The notes beneath the pieces are model-generated. The model saw only the letters and a list, made by a program, of their open reading frames with translations. It had not been told where the DNA came from and ran no database searches. Source: an uncultured Muribaculaceae bacterium (GTDB lineage Bacteria; Bacteroidota; Bacteroidia; Bacteroidales; Muribaculaceae). From it: a stretch of 64,000 bases of DNA. The position numbers and the translations under genes are program-made. Every line of letters starts with the position of its first letter. Position 1 is the first letter of the stretch. This document shows positions 35,064-44,635 of this stretch, in pieces. The stretch is taken from assembly GCA_910584055.1 (NCBI GenBank), contig CAJTZS010000019.1:12476-76475 (forward strand). The letters run 5' to 3'.

Positions 35064-36434
35064 TTATGCAAAATTAGTGAATTTTTTTGTTTCTTCCATA
35101 TTGTTGACCATTCGTGGAAACTGTATTGCCAGGCCAACACCCCGCACAGCGAGGAACGAGAGGAACGCCACCCAAAGGAGTCTGTTCCCAAATGCCGGAT
35201 ATGTTTCGAATGGATGTATTTCCATGCCGACCGTAACGATGAGACCGAAAGTCATGATGGCTATCAGGGTGGTAATAAACATTCTGCGGGTTGCGGTTAG
35301 TCCGATAAAAAATCCATCGTATATGAATGCCCATACTGCAACGGGTGGTAAAAGCCATAAGAAAGGGCTCATTCCAGACACTTCATTGCGTACGCTTTCC
35401 ACATCTGTGAGCAACGCCGTGATGGTGCCGGATCCGCAGAAATATACAATAAGAAAAAGTATTGCCATGATGCCGGACCATATAAGTAGCCTGCGGGACA
35501 TGAAACGCAATCCGGTGAAATCTTTTGCGCCGGAACTTTTTCCGATAAGTGCCTCCCCGGCAAATGAGAAACCGTCCATGAAATATGAGAAGAAGAGAAA
35601 GAACTGAAGCATTATGGTGTTTACCGCCATTGTCAGGTCTCCCATTCTTGCGCCTATTGCCGTGACCGAGAGGGAAACACCCATGATGCATGCAGATCTC
35701 AGGAAGAGGTCGGAACTGACTTTGAAGAATTTTCCGAACCCGCCATTGTGTATTATTGTGCCCATATTGGGTTTCAATGAAACTCTTTTCGAATATGTTG
35801 CCACAATAAATGTTGAAAGTATCAGGCCTGTCCAATTGGCGGCAAGAGTGCCGTAGGCGACACCTGCGAATCCGGAATCGAGGCCATACACTGCGATAAC
35901 GCTTGCCGCCACATTCAGAAGATTCATGGATATGGATATCACCATGGGTCGCACGGTGTCCTGCATCCCGATAAACCATCCGTTGATGGAAAGAGTGATG
36001 AGCAAGGGAGGGATTCCCCATACACAAATAAGGAAATATTCTGAAGCGGCATGCGCAACATCATAGCCGGGCGATATTATACTGAGAAAAATATCGAGGA
36101 GTGGATTGCGCAGGGTGATTACGATAAGTCCAAGCAATGTTGCGAGTCCTATGGCGCGCCAGAAAATTATATTAACGAGCCCCGCTGTTTTAGAACCGAA
36201 TGCCTCGGCAGTAAGACCGGTCGTGCCCATCCTGAGGAAACCGCATAGCCAGAGGATCACGTTGAATATTGTCCCTCCGGCAGCCACGGCTGCGAGATAA
36301 GTCTCGCTGCCGAGATGACCGGTAATGGCAGTGTCGCAGAGCCCTAAGAGAGGCACTGTGATATTGCTTGCGATTGCCGGGAAGGCAAGCCGCAACACTG
36401 TTTTGTCGGCCGGTATGAGATGGAATATTTTCAT
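35064..36434 (-). CDS. MATE family efflux transporter
   Basis: A 456-residue exporter with ~12 membrane segments. MATE signatures are LGLCDTAITGHLGSETYLAAV near the N-terminus, GTTGLTAEAFG, and YFLICVWGIPPLLITLSINGWFIG. The second half starts near FFLFFSYFMDGFSFAGEALIG. DinF-like subgroup by pattern. It is divergent from recJ, with 94 bp between the ORF start and the recJ GTG region. Confidence 0.93.
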   Translation of the reverse strand: MKIFHLIPADKTVLRLAFPAIASNITVPLLGLCDTAITGHLGSETYLAAVAAGGTIFNVILWLCGFLRMGTTGLTAEAFGSKTAGLVNIIFWRAIGLATLLGLIVITLRNPLLDIFLSIISPGYDVAHAASEYFLICVWGIPPLLITLSINGWFIGMQDTVRPMVISISMNLLNVAASVIAVYGLDSGFAGVAYGTLAANWTGLILSTFIVATYSKRVSLKPNMGTIIHNGGFGKFFKVSSDLFLRSACIMGVSLSVTAIGARMGDLTMAVNTIMLQFFLFFSYFMDGFSFAGEALIGKSSGAKDFTGLRFMSRRLLIWSGIMAILFLIVYFCGSGTITALLTDVESVRNEVSGMSPFLWLLPPVAVWAFIYDGFFIGLTATRRMFITTLIAIMTFGLIVTVGMEIHPFETYPAFGNRLLWVAFLSFLAVRGVGLAIQFPRMVNNMEETKKFTNFA

Positions 36435-36487
36435 GATTGCAAAATTAATAAATAAGAGTTAAAGATGATGAGAAACAGCGCACGATA

Positions 36488-36519
36488 TTTGTTCTTTCAG
36501 AAATTATTCGTTAATTTTG
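36488..36519 (+). promoter_or_regulatory. recJ promoter
   Basis: TTTG (36488-36491) and TAATTTTG (36512-36519) with 20-bp spacing, a near-perfect Bacteroidota promoter, 33 bp before the recJ ATG. Confidence 0.7.
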
Positions 36520-36552
36520 TAAGAATTTGTGAACAAAGCAGGAGGAAAAGCA

Positions 36553-38292
36553 ATGACAGGAAAATGGAATTATCAACCCCTGACGCATCAGGAGAAACGT
36601 GAGACCGAGACGCTCGCCGAGCATGTAGGCGGCAATGAGGTTGTCGCGGAGTTGCTGATACGCCGCGGTGTCACCACTGCGGAAGAGGCTGACCATTTCT
36701 TTTCTCCGTCTCTTTCCCAGCTTCATGATCCGTTCCTTATGAATGACATGGACAGGGCTGTCAACCGTCTTAACAAGGCCATGGGAGCAAAAGAGCGTAT
36801 CATGATTTATGGCGATTACGATGTAGACGGCGTTACAGCAGTTGCTTTGGTTTATAAATACCTTCAGAATTATTATTCCAATGTGGAGTATTATATCCCT
36901 ACCCGGTATGAGGAGGGATATGGAATCTCTATGAAGAGCATCGATTACGCCGCTGAAAACGGAGTGAAACTTGTAATCGTGCTCGACTGCGGAATAAAGG
37001 CGATAGAAGAGATTGCATATGCCAGGAAGAAGGGTGTTGATTTCATCATCTGTGACCATCATATGCCGGATGAAGTGCTCCCTGATGCCGCTGCAATCCT
37101 CAATCCCAAGATGCCGGATTCCACATATCCGTGTCCATATCTGAGCGGTTGCGGTGTCGGTTTCAAATTCATGCAGGCGTTTGCCATGAGCAACGGGCTT
37201 TCGAATCATAACGAGCTTGATTCGCTCCTTGATCTTGTGGCTGTGAGTATTGCCGCCGATATTGTGCCGATAGTGGGTGAGAACAGGGTGATGGCGCATT
37301 ATGGCCTTCGTCGCCTTAACTCCAATCCGAATCTCGGACTCAGGAGCATCATCCGCCTTTGCAAACTGACAAACAAGGATATCACGATCAGTGATGTGAT
37401 ATTCAAGATCGGTCCGCGACTTAACGCTTCGGGCAGAATGCAAAGCGGGGTGGAGGCTGTGGATTTGCTTGTCAGCCGTGACCTTCACGATGCTTATGAA
37501 CGAGGAAAGGATATTGACCAATATAATCGCGACAGGAAGGAACTTGACAAGAGAATCACTCAGGAGGCCAACCGGCTTATAGAGAATAATGTCGGCATTG
37601 TGCAAGGGAAACGTTCGATCGTGATTTACAATAAGGACTGGCACAAGGGGATTATAGGGATAGTGGCTTCGCGCCTGACCGAATTGTATTATAAACCGGC
37701 GGTTGTGCTGACATTTTCAAATGGAATTGCTACCGGCTCGTCTCGTTCGGTTCAAGGTTTCGACATATATTCCGCCGTGAATTCCACGCGTGACCTGCTT
37801 GAAAATTTCGGCGGACACACTTATGCTGTCGGGCTCTCCATGAAGGAGGAGAATATTGCGGAGTTCAGCCGCAGGTTCGAGAAATACGTATCCGACAATA
37901 TCCAGCCAAACCAGTTGTCGCCCCAGCTTGATATAGATGCGGAGATTGAATTTGCCGACATAACGCCTGAACTTGTATCCTATCTGAAAAAATTCAATCC
38001 GTTCGGTCCCGGTAATCAGAAACCTGTTTTCTGTTCGCGCAATGTGTTCGATTTTGGTACGAGCAAGCTCGTGGGTAAAAATCTCGAGCATATCAAACTC
38101 GAACTTGAGGATAACAGCACCAGCCATGTGATAAATGCGATTGCCTTCAACATGTCGCAGTATTTCGAGCATATCCACTCACATAAGGCGATTGACATAT
38201 GCTATACTATTGAACAGACGAAAAGGTCTAACAATCCGGATTCCATTCAGCTGATGATACGCGATATCCGTCCGTCGGCCGACAAGAAATAA
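36553..38292 (+). CDS. recJ: Single-stranded-DNA-specific exonuclease RecJ
   Basis: A 579-residue DHH-family 5'-3' exonuclease for recombination and mismatch repair. ATG 36553 is chosen over GTG 36529 because a strong aggagg sits just before it, unusual in this window. Metal-binding motifs are MIYGDYDVDGVTAV, VIVLDCGIKA, ICDHHMPDEV and SIAADIVP. The DHHA1 region has ASGRMQSG and GGHTYAVGLSM. A C-terminal OB domain begins near QLDIDAEIEF. recQ follows after element copy C, a functional pairing that also exists in RecFOR-type repair. Confidence 0.96.
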   Translation: MTGKWNYQPLTHQEKRETETLAEHVGGNEVVAELLIRRGVTTAEEADHFFSPSLSQLHDPFLMNDMDRAVNRLNKAMGAKERIMIYGDYDVDGVTAVALVYKYLQNYYSNVEYYIPTRYEEGYGISMKSIDYAAENGVKLVIVLDCGIKAIEEIAYARKKGVDFIICDHHMPDEVLPDAAAILNPKMPDSTYPCPYLSGCGVGFKFMQAFAMSNGLSNHNELDSLLDLVAVSIAADIVPIVGENRVMAHYGLRRLNSNPNLGLRSIIRLCKLTNKDITISDVIFKIGPRLNASGRMQSGVEAVDLLVSRDLHDAYERGKDIDQYNRDRKELDKRITQEANRLIENNVGIVQGKRSIVIYNKDWHKGIIGIVASRLTELYYKPAVVLTFSNGIATGSSRSVQGFDIYSAVNSTRDLLENFGGHTYAVGLSMKEENIAEFSRRFEKYVSDNIQPNQLSPQLDIDAEIEFADITPELVSYLKKFNPFGPGNQKPVFCSRNVFDFGTSKLVGKNLEHIKLELEDNSTSHVINAIAFNMSQYFEHIHSHKAIDICYTIEQTKRSNNPDSIQLMIRDIRPSADKK

Positions 38293-38306
38293 GAAGTTCT
38301 TTTTAA

Positions 38307-38493
38307 TAAGTAGGTAAGAAAAATTAAACGATATATGTAGGTAATGAAATCTTGCCCAATAAAACTTGTTCTTTTTGGCTGTTTTTACCTTGTAATTCAG
38401 TCGCATATGCCTATATGCTCCTTCATTACGCGGCAAAAACATCTCAAAAATAACCGCGTTTTATTTGTGCATTAATTTTTCTTACCTACTTAA
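38307..38493. repeat. Inverted-repeat element, copy C
   Basis: A 187-bp element ~97% identical to copy B, same orientation, with 20-bp or longer terminal inverted repeats. Outer flanks agaagtt (38292 onward) and aacttct (38493 onward) extend the pairing and match the ends of copy A. It occupies the recJ-recQ gap completely, ending 7 bp before recQ. Confidence 0.85.
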
Positions 38494-38500
38494 CTTCTAA

Positions 38501-40411
38501 ATGGACTCCCGCACTATCCATGACATACTTAAGAGGCATTGGGGGTATGATTCTTTCCGCCCTTTGCAGGAGGATATAATAATGTCTTCCCTGTCCGGGC
38601 ACGATACGCTCGGACTTATGCCTACGGGGGGCGGCAAGTCGATAACTTTTCAGGTCCCCGCGCTTGCTTTGCCCGGTCTGACAATCGTTGTCACACCTCT
38701 GATTTCGTTGATGAAAGACCAGGTGGACAATCTTAGACGTCGCCGCGTGAAGGCTGTTTATCTTCATTCAGGCATGACGGTGCGCGAAGCGAAGATCGCA
38801 CGCGAGAAATTGATGAACGGAGGGGCTAAGCTTCTTTACGTTTCGCCGGAACGGTTGCGCAACCAGCGGTTTATTCAGGAATTGCGAACTGTCGATGTGT
38901 CGCTCATAGTAGTTGACGAGGCTCATTGTATTTCGCAATGGGGATATGATTTCCGACCTTCTTATCTGAATATCAGGTCTCTTAGAAAGCTGTTCCCAAA
39001 AATAGCGGTGCTTGCGCTTACGGCCACTGCTACTCCGCATGTGGAGGCAGACATTATCAGGCAGCTTGAGATGAAATCGCCGCGTGTGTTCCGCATGAGT
39101 TTCTCCCGGTCGAATCTTAATTACATCGTGCGTCCTACGGAGACCAAGATTTATGAAGTGTTCCATATATTGAGCCGCACATCCGGCTCAGCCATCGTAT
39201 ATGTCAGAAGCCGGAAACGAACCCGGGAGATTGCGGACTATCTCAGTTCCGCCGGCATTCCTTCCACATATTATCATGCCGGTCTCGACATATCTTTGAA
39301 AGAGGAGCGACAGAATCTCTGGCAACGCAGCGGAGTGCGTGTGATGGTTGCGACCAATGCCTTCGGTATGGGCATAGACAAACCTGATGTCAGGGTTGTG
39401 ATTCATTTTGACATGCCGCCATCTCTTGAAGAGTATTATCAGGAAGCGGGACGTGCGGGAAGAGACGGAAAGTTGTCATACGTAGTGTTGCTGACATCTC
39501 AGAACGATTCGGCATTGCTGCGACGCAGGCTGACGGAAACTTTCCCTCCGCGGGAAGAGATCCGGCAGGTTTATGAGCGTGTGTGCAATTATGTGCATGT
39601 GGCGATGGACGAGGGCTACGAGAAACTTGAAGAGTTCGATCTTGAGAGTTTCTGTGAAACTTTCAAGTATCAGCGGCGGCGTTGTCTGGCATCGTTGCAT
39701 CTTCTGGGTCAGGCGGGTTATCTCGAGTATCTTGAAGAGACAGAACGGCGTTCGCGGGTGATGATCACGTGCACGCGTGAGGAACTGTATCATATCGACA
39801 GGCTTTCGCCGGATGCAGAGAATGTTCTTTCCAAAATATTGCGTCTGTATCCGGGACTTTTTGCCGAATATGTATACATAGCTGAATTGCTTATAGCCAG
39901 GGAGACAGGTATGGATGAACGCAGGGTATATGAGGCTTTGCTGGAACTTTCCAGAAGTAAGATCCTGAGTTATGTGCCGCGTTCACGATCTCCATATATA
40001 TACTTCCCTACAGCCAGAGAAGAAAAGAAGTATGTATTGATCGGCAAGGATATATATGAGGAGAGAAAGGCTATTATGGCGGACCGTACGGAAGCGATGA
40101 TCGGCTATGGCTTCAGCAAAGGGAAGTGCAGGGAGAAGATGCTTCTTGAATATTTTGGCGAGACTGATGGAAAGGAGTGCGGTCACTGTGACGTATGCCG
40201 GAACCGGGGAATATCCGGGAAGAAGACTCCCGATGAACTGTTTGCGAAGTTGGTTGATTACCTTAAATCCAAGCCTGACGGAGTGGATGTCAGAATAATA
40301 GAAAGAGACATGCGCATTCCACCGGCGCAATTGTCCGGCTTCCTTTCTTATCTCTGCGGCGAAGGCTTCGCCAAGTCCGACAACGGGTTATACCGCTGGC
40401 TGAAGAACTAA
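38501..40411 (+). CDS. recQ: ATP-dependent DNA helicase RecQ
   Basis: A 636-residue 3'-5' helicase. Helicase motifs run GYDSFRPLQEDII, LMPTGGGKSITFQVP (Walker A), VVDEAHCISQWGYDFRPSY, LTATATP, and AFGMGIDKPDVRVVIHFDMPPSLEEYYQEAGRAGRDG. The RQC zinc cluster is in KYQRRRC...KECGHCDVCRNR, and an HRDC-like C-terminal tail follows. Full-length. It lies just after recJ, separated only by element copy C, which may attenuate read-through. Confidence 0.95.
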   Translation: MDSRTIHDILKRHWGYDSFRPLQEDIIMSSLSGHDTLGLMPTGGGKSITFQVPALALPGLTIVVTPLISLMKDQVDNLRRRRVKAVYLHSGMTVREAKIAREKLMNGGAKLLYVSPERLRNQRFIQELRTVDVSLIVVDEAHCISQWGYDFRPSYLNIRSLRKLFPKIAVLALTATATPHVEADIIRQLEMKSPRVFRMSFSRSNLNYIVRPTETKIYEVFHILSRTSGSAIVYVRSRKRTREIADYLSSAGIPSTYYHAGLDISLKEERQNLWQRSGVRVMVATNAFGMGIDKPDVRVVIHFDMPPSLEEYYQEAGRAGRDGKLSYVVLLTSQNDSALLRRRLTETFPPREEIRQVYERVCNYVHVAMDEGYEKLEEFDLESFCETFKYQRRRCLASLHLLGQAGYLEYLEETERRSRVMITCTREELYHIDRLSPDAENVLSKILRLYPGLFAEYVYIAELLIARETGMDERRVYEALLELSRSKILSYVPRSRSPYIYFPTAREEKKYVLIGKDIYEERKAIMADRTEAMIGYGFSKGKCREKMLLEYFGETDGKECGHCDVCRNRGISGKKTPDELFAKLVDYLKSKPDGVDVRIIERDMRIPPAQLSGFLSYLCGEGFAKSDNGLYRWLKN

Positions 40412-40419
40412 GGGGATGT

Positions 40420-41205
40420 TTAGCCCAATAAAACATCAAGCACCATCATCAATGCAAATCCTATCGCAAAACCGATTGTGCCGAGGTTGGAATGTTGCCC
40501 TTGTGCTGTTTCGGGGATAAGTTCCTCTACCACGACATAGATCATAGCTCCGGCTCCAAATGCAAGCATATAAGGAAAGACGGGCAGAACCAAGGACGCA
40601 ATACAGATTGTAATAACTGATGCAACGGGTTCGACAAATCCGCTCAAAGCCCCGATTGCAAATGATTTTTTCCTGCTGTTGCCCAGTTCTCGCATCGGCA
40701 TGGACACTATGGCTCCTTCGGGGAAATTCTGAATGGCTATGCCGATTGCCAAAGCCAACGCTCCGGACATTGACATTACCGCGCTTTCGTCAATCGCTCC
40801 TGCCAGTGAGATGCCTACTGCGATCCCTTCCGGGATATTATGAATTGTCACGGCAAGGGCAAGTTTTGAAGTTTTTGATAACCGGCTTTGTGGCCCTTCC
40901 GGCACATTGCTGTCAATGTGCTGGTGAGGCGTGAAGTGGTCAAGGCAAAGCAGGAAGAGTATCCCGAGGAAGAAACCCACTGTTGCAGGAAGCACTTTAG
41001 CCACTCCTGGCGATGCGCAGAATTCCATCGACGGAATGAGCAGTGACCATACCGAAGCAGCTACCATGACACCTGCGGCAAATCCCATCAAAGCCTTTCT
41101 GACCTTTTGAGGCATTTCTTGTTTCTGAAAGAAAACGCAGGCCGCCCCGATGACAGTTCCCGCCAGGGGTATCAGGAGTATTATGATTATTTGAGAAAAA
41201 TTCAT
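40420..41205 (-). CDS. ZIP family divalent-metal transporter
   Basis: A 261-residue importer with eight membrane segments. Metal-site helices are HNIPEGIAVGISLAGAI (helix 4) and IQNFPEGAIVSMPM (helix 5), with VEPVASV and YVVVEELIPETAQG later. Likely substrate is zinc, possibly iron or manganese. Convergent with recQ, 8 nt between stops. Confidence 0.93.
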   Translation of the reverse strand: MNFSQIIIILLIPLAGTVIGAACVFFQKQEMPQKVRKALMGFAAGVMVAASVWSLLIPSMEFCASPGVAKVLPATVGFFLGILFLLCLDHFTPHQHIDSNVPEGPQSRLSKTSKLALAVTIHNIPEGIAVGISLAGAIDESAVMSMSGALALAIGIAIQNFPEGAIVSMPMRELGNSRKKSFAIGALSGFVEPVASVITICIASLVLPVFPYMLAFGAGAMIYVVVEELIPETAQGQHSNLGTIGFAIGFALMMVLDVLLG

Positions 41206-41321
41206 AAGTACGGAATGTTAGAAATTGTTTAAGCAACGAACTATATTAAAAACAACAAATTTAGACAAGTTCAGTTTCAGGAGACTATAATGATCAATAA
41301 TATGACTGATTTTTGCGTGAA

Positions 41322-41365
41322 TGTGACAAATGTCACACCTAAAGTCGATTATTCTTAGTATCTTT
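41322..41365 (+). promoter_or_regulatory. CRP-type operator and promoter, site 1
   Basis: tgtgacaaatgtcaca (41322-41337) equals TGTGA-N6-TCACA. Its centre is 35.5 bp before the end of a TATCTTTA -7 box (41358-41365), so it sits near -42 of the start site, the class II activator position. It precedes the 566-residue exported protein gene. Confidence 0.7.
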
Positions 41366-41385
41366 ACTTCTAAAATTGATGAAGT

Positions 41386-43086
41386 ATGAAACGATTGAGT
41401 TTATGTATATTTGTTTTTCTTGTCGGTATTGGTGCCTTGTTTGCATCAGAAACGATTGATTCCCTTTCGTATGCTAGCGGTCATCAGTTTACGCTCGCCA
41501 CAATGGCTGGTAATAACAAACTGATGGAAAGCAGTGATGATTTTAAGGATTATATCCGGGGACTGGAAGATAAATTTCAAGAGATGGCGAATATGAATGA
41601 TTCCACCTATATGATGTCTTATTATATGGGTGCCATGCAGGCGGTATTTGTGACTGACGGCATTTCTCATAAGAATAAAGAGGATTTGCCATCTTTCCCC
41701 TGTATTATCGCCGGACTGCGTAAGGTCGGAACCGGAGAAATCGTATTGCCTGCAGACACGGTTGCGGCCATGGAGCTAATCAACAGGTACAGCAAGAAGG
41801 GGAGCGGTGCATCTGATCTTGAAGAGGATGCCAGATGTCGTTTTTTTACTGCATACGGCATTATGAAAGCATATCAACCCGGGTTGCAACAATATATCCT
41901 GGAAATGAAACCCGGAACGGGATGCATGGAGAACAGGCAAGCTTTCGCTACCGGTATGGCAGACGTGCTTTGTTCTGCTACGGAGATACCTGAAACGGCA
42001 TATGATATTGGTAAATCGGTGGCATTGTCGGTTAACTTAGGAGCCATGGGGGATGACTCTCTTGATTTTACATCGTTTGTCGCAGGTGCGAAGGCGGCAC
42101 TTGGATTGGGAGAACAGCTTATTCCGAGGGATAGGGTAGAGCGTCTGATCGATTTGCGATATCAAGAAGAGGTTGCTGCATCAGGAAAGCCGAATTCAGA
42201 TGAGCTTATTGAAAATATCAGCGAATATATGACGCAGCTTGATGTAGAGCTATCTGTCAACTATCAAGTTGATTGGAAGGTTACTGCCGGAGTTGTTTCA
42301 GACAGTATAAAGGAAAGCGTCCCGGGGTTTAAAGCCGAAGTGAAAGAGGCGATGGTAGATTTGGATTCACGGTCGGGGTTGATAAGTGTATCATGGACTT
42401 ATGATGTGGCGGACGCCTTGGAATGGGCCGAGTTTACGGGAGCGAATGTTGGGAAGCAAGTGGCATTGAAAATCAATGGTAAATGCGTGAGCGATCCAAT
42501 GGTGAATCAGCGTATCTCGGGCGGACGTTGCTGCATCACGGGGCTCAGCCCCGAAGAAATCAATAGACTCTTCAAGGATGCTGTAAAAACCGATAATCAA
42601 AAGCCAGTGGAAGCTATCGAGTATTACATGAATAAGGTTGAGTGCGACTCAGCCTTTGGTGGCACCGTCTGGTTGATGCGCAAAGGCAAAACCGACAGAG
42701 GTGTAATTTTTAGCGAAAACCGGCTTACATGGCCTGCGCCATACAAATTTGCAAAAAGATTTACACCTTCTCCCGAAAATGTAGAGGTAGCCGACAAAAT
42801 CCTGAAAGATAATATAGGTACGGTTATCTCCTATGCAAAACAAACCGGGGTGAATTACTCCCTTAAAAACAAAAATAGCCTAAAAAAATATTTCCGCCAA
42901 TATATCGGCGGTATAAATGAACTTGGAGAGCGACAAATCTTTATGGTCTTGTATCTCAAAAGCAAGATGTCGCCAACAACTGATTATACAAATATAATTG
43001 ACGTTCTTGATGGCAGAGATTCATATATTACCGCCCTTATAAATATCGACACCCTAAAACTTGACGAATTTTACGTTGGTGGATAA
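41386..43086 (+). CDS. Exported protein with two FKBP_N-like helical repeats, unknown C-terminus
   Basis: A 566-residue protein with a signal peptide ending near LFA. DSLSYASGHQFTLATM (~residue 25) and a second AYDIGKSVALSVNLGAM (~205) resemble the N-terminal dimerization segment of FKBP-type prolyl isomerases such as Mip and FkpA, but no complete FKBP catalytic domain is evident. Residues ~350-566 match nothing I recognise and are more AT-rich, near the island boundary. The gene has a CRP-type operator identical to those of the island operons, so it probably belongs to their regulon. Confidence 0.6.
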   Translation: MKRLSLCIFVFLVGIGALFASETIDSLSYASGHQFTLATMAGNNKLMESSDDFKDYIRGLEDKFQEMANMNDSTYMMSYYMGAMQAVFVTDGISHKNKEDLPSFPCIIAGLRKVGTGEIVLPADTVAAMELINRYSKKGSGASDLEEDARCRFFTAYGIMKAYQPGLQQYILEMKPGTGCMENRQAFATGMADVLCSATEIPETAYDIGKSVALSVNLGAMGDDSLDFTSFVAGAKAALGLGEQLIPRDRVERLIDLRYQEEVAASGKPNSDELIENISEYMTQLDVELSVNYQVDWKVTAGVVSDSIKESVPGFKAEVKEAMVDLDSRSGLISVSWTYDVADALEWAEFTGANVGKQVALKINGKCVSDPMVNQRISGGRCCITGLSPEEINRLFKDAVKTDNQKPVEAIEYYMNKVECDSAFGGTVWLMRKGKTDRGVIFSENRLTWPAPYKFAKRFTPSPENVEVADKILKDNIGTVISYAKQTGVNYSLKNKNSLKKYFRQYIGGINELGERQIFMVLYLKSKMSPTTDYTNIIDVLDGRDSYITALINIDTLKLDEFYVGG

Positions 43087-43104
43087 CCTAACCCCTTTCT
43101 TATT

Positions 43105-43476
43105 ATGAAGAAACTCGCAATAGTTATATCTGGCTCTATCGCTTTGCATTGCAACTTAGTAGGCTGTTCAAATAATAAAGTTGACAACGATGTATGCGAT
43201 ATGGCTTATTATTATAATCATCCTGAAGAAATAGAGGATGAAGATAAAATTGTGTTCGTAGAATATCACAATAAATCCATCCCTTTAAGTGATGGGTTAA
43301 CGAGAGATTCTGTAATGAATTTAATGGGGAAACCATCTTTTACTGAAGCCACCTCCAGTACAAATGATAAATGGCTCTATTATACTAATCCTAATCATAG
43401 CTATTACATAGAATTGAAGTTTAATAACGATACTTTGTGCTATATTATGCAATGGAATGAAACAACCTCGCGCTGA
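43105..43476 (+). CDS. BamE/SmpA-like small lipoprotein
   Basis: A 123-residue lipoprotein (lipobox LVGC). LTRDSVMNLMGKPSFTEA followed by DKWLYY and YIELKFNNDTLCYI fits the SmpA/BamE-like fold (helix-helix-strand with an 'M..LGKP' turn). It follows the 566-residue gene by 18 nt and probably shares its transcript. Function unknown; AT-rich. Confidence 0.65.
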   Translation: MKKLAIVISGSIALHCNLVGCSNNKVDNDVCDMAYYYNHPEEIEDEDKIVFVEYHNKSIPLSDGLTRDSVMNLMGKPSFTEATSSTNDKWLYYTNPNHSYYIELKFNNDTLCYIMQWNETTSR

Positions 43477-43544
43477 AATAGCATCTTTTCGCCCCGCATA
43501 ATTGTTTACTTCACAATCCCGTAAATCATACTAAAGGAGCTGAT

Positions 43545-43916
43545 TTACATTACAGTATAGCTATCAAGAGAGAGAATGTCTATGATATGCTCGGTTGTTT
43601 TTATAGCAAAATGCCGTACTTTGAGTGAATCGTCATATAGCACCTTCATACCGGATTGTATTAGCCAGTTATAATAATCAGAGTTTTCAACCTCGTATAA
43701 TGGTGCTATACCTGCACCCTCCAGTATATCGTTGATTCTGAAATGTTCCAAAGTTACGCGATACGCGAACACTTCTTTGAACTCAATCTTTACTATCCCG
43801 TTGTTGTCGAACCGTTCAAGTTCGACAATAAGATCCGTCGCATTGTAGTCTATTGAATTGACCGAACACTCGCAGTCAATCATCCGGATAGGATTCCATA
43901 TCTCGTGATTAGTCAT
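43545..43916 (-). CDS. Island operon 1, last gene: soluble hypothetical protein
   Basis: A 123-residue acidic soluble protein, no family recognised. It begins MTNHEIWNPIRMIDCECS and consists of alternating beta and helical stretches (LIVELERFDNNGIVKIEF, IKTTEHIIDILSL), a composition similar to many immunity proteins, but this is only an impression. It starts 4 nt after the preceding gene and ends the 13-gene operon, convergent with the small lipoprotein gene. Confidence 0.6.
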   Translation of the reverse strand: MTNHEIWNPIRMIDCECSVNSIDYNATDLIVELERFDNNGIVKIEFKEVFAYRVTLEHFRINDILEGAGIAPLYEVENSDYYNWLIQSGMKVLYDDSLKVRHFAIKTTEHIIDILSLDSYTVM

Positions 43917-43920
43917 GTAG

Positions 43921-44625
43921 TTATGCTTTATTTATAAATCCTAAATGATACATCAAACCAAAATTAAAGGCAGCCAATATTAAAGCCGTCATGACAATAA
44001 TAAACATCCTACGCCACAAATGCCTCATGCCGGAATAATGTTGCAATATGGTTTGCTTTCGAGCGGAAGTATATCGTAATCGACAAAACAACTCCGGTAA
44101 GAACAACAATATCAATGATACAATGATGGTTGTCGGGTTTCCCAAAAACGAATACATTAATGGAGCAATTAATGGCACTAAAATGCAGAACCACCAGATA
44201 AATGATAGGATTGTCAATCCTGACATATTATAGTTACACTCCTTCTCTCTGATAGCTTCCGATACATACCAGATGTAATCAAGAACCGTAAAACGGACAT
44301 TTGTGACATAATAAATTAATAACCCGATTGAGTGAATGCCGTTAAGTAAGAGAAGAAAGAACCACCATGTAAATCCCTCTCCGCCATGACTGTTGAAAAT
44401 CAAGTTATAACCAAGAATGGCATTGTATAGAAACATAACCAGAAGATTGCCGAAAGCCGCCTTTGGCCTGATTCGATGGCAAAGCCATGTCGATAATAGC
44501 GATAACGCATAGGCTATGCCGAGAATCATTGTGTCCTCATTCCAACTGTGACTAACCATGACAACTGTCAACAGCAATGCCAAAGCCACCCATGTTATCC
44601 CAAATCGTTTATCGGTCAGCTTCAT
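43921..44625 (-). CDS. Island operon 1: six-to-seven-TM protein with MKLTDKRF leader
   Basis: A 234-residue multi-pass membrane protein of unknown family. ATG 44625 is chosen because it gives the same MKLTDKRF start as three other island genes, with nearly identical DNA over the first 24 nt. Hydrophobic segments include ITWVALALLLTVVMVSH and LTILSFIWWFCILVPLIAPL. It follows gene d after 10 nt. Confidence 0.65.
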   Translation of the reverse strand: MKLTDKRFGITWVALALLLTVVMVSHSWNEDTMILGIAYALSLLSTWLCHRIRPKAAFGNLLVMFLYNAILGYNLIFNSHGGEGFTWWFFLLLLNGIHSIGLLIYYVTNVRFTVLDYIWYVSEAIREKECNYNMSGLTILSFIWWFCILVPLIAPLMYSFLGNPTTIIVSLILLFLPELFCRLRYTSARKQTILQHYSGMRHLWRRMFIIVMTALILAAFNFGLMYHLGFINKA

Positions 44626-44635
44626 AACACACACA

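Noticed and set aside
36511..37644. A 377-codon antisense frame opposite recJ
   Set aside because: The recJ strand has all family motifs. The antisense product is His- and Ile-rich with no domain, typical of a shadow frame.
41217..41240. A sequence resembling an end of inverted-repeat element A (agaaattgtttaagcaac)
   Set aside because: No matching second arm within 300 bp, so it is not supported as a copy.
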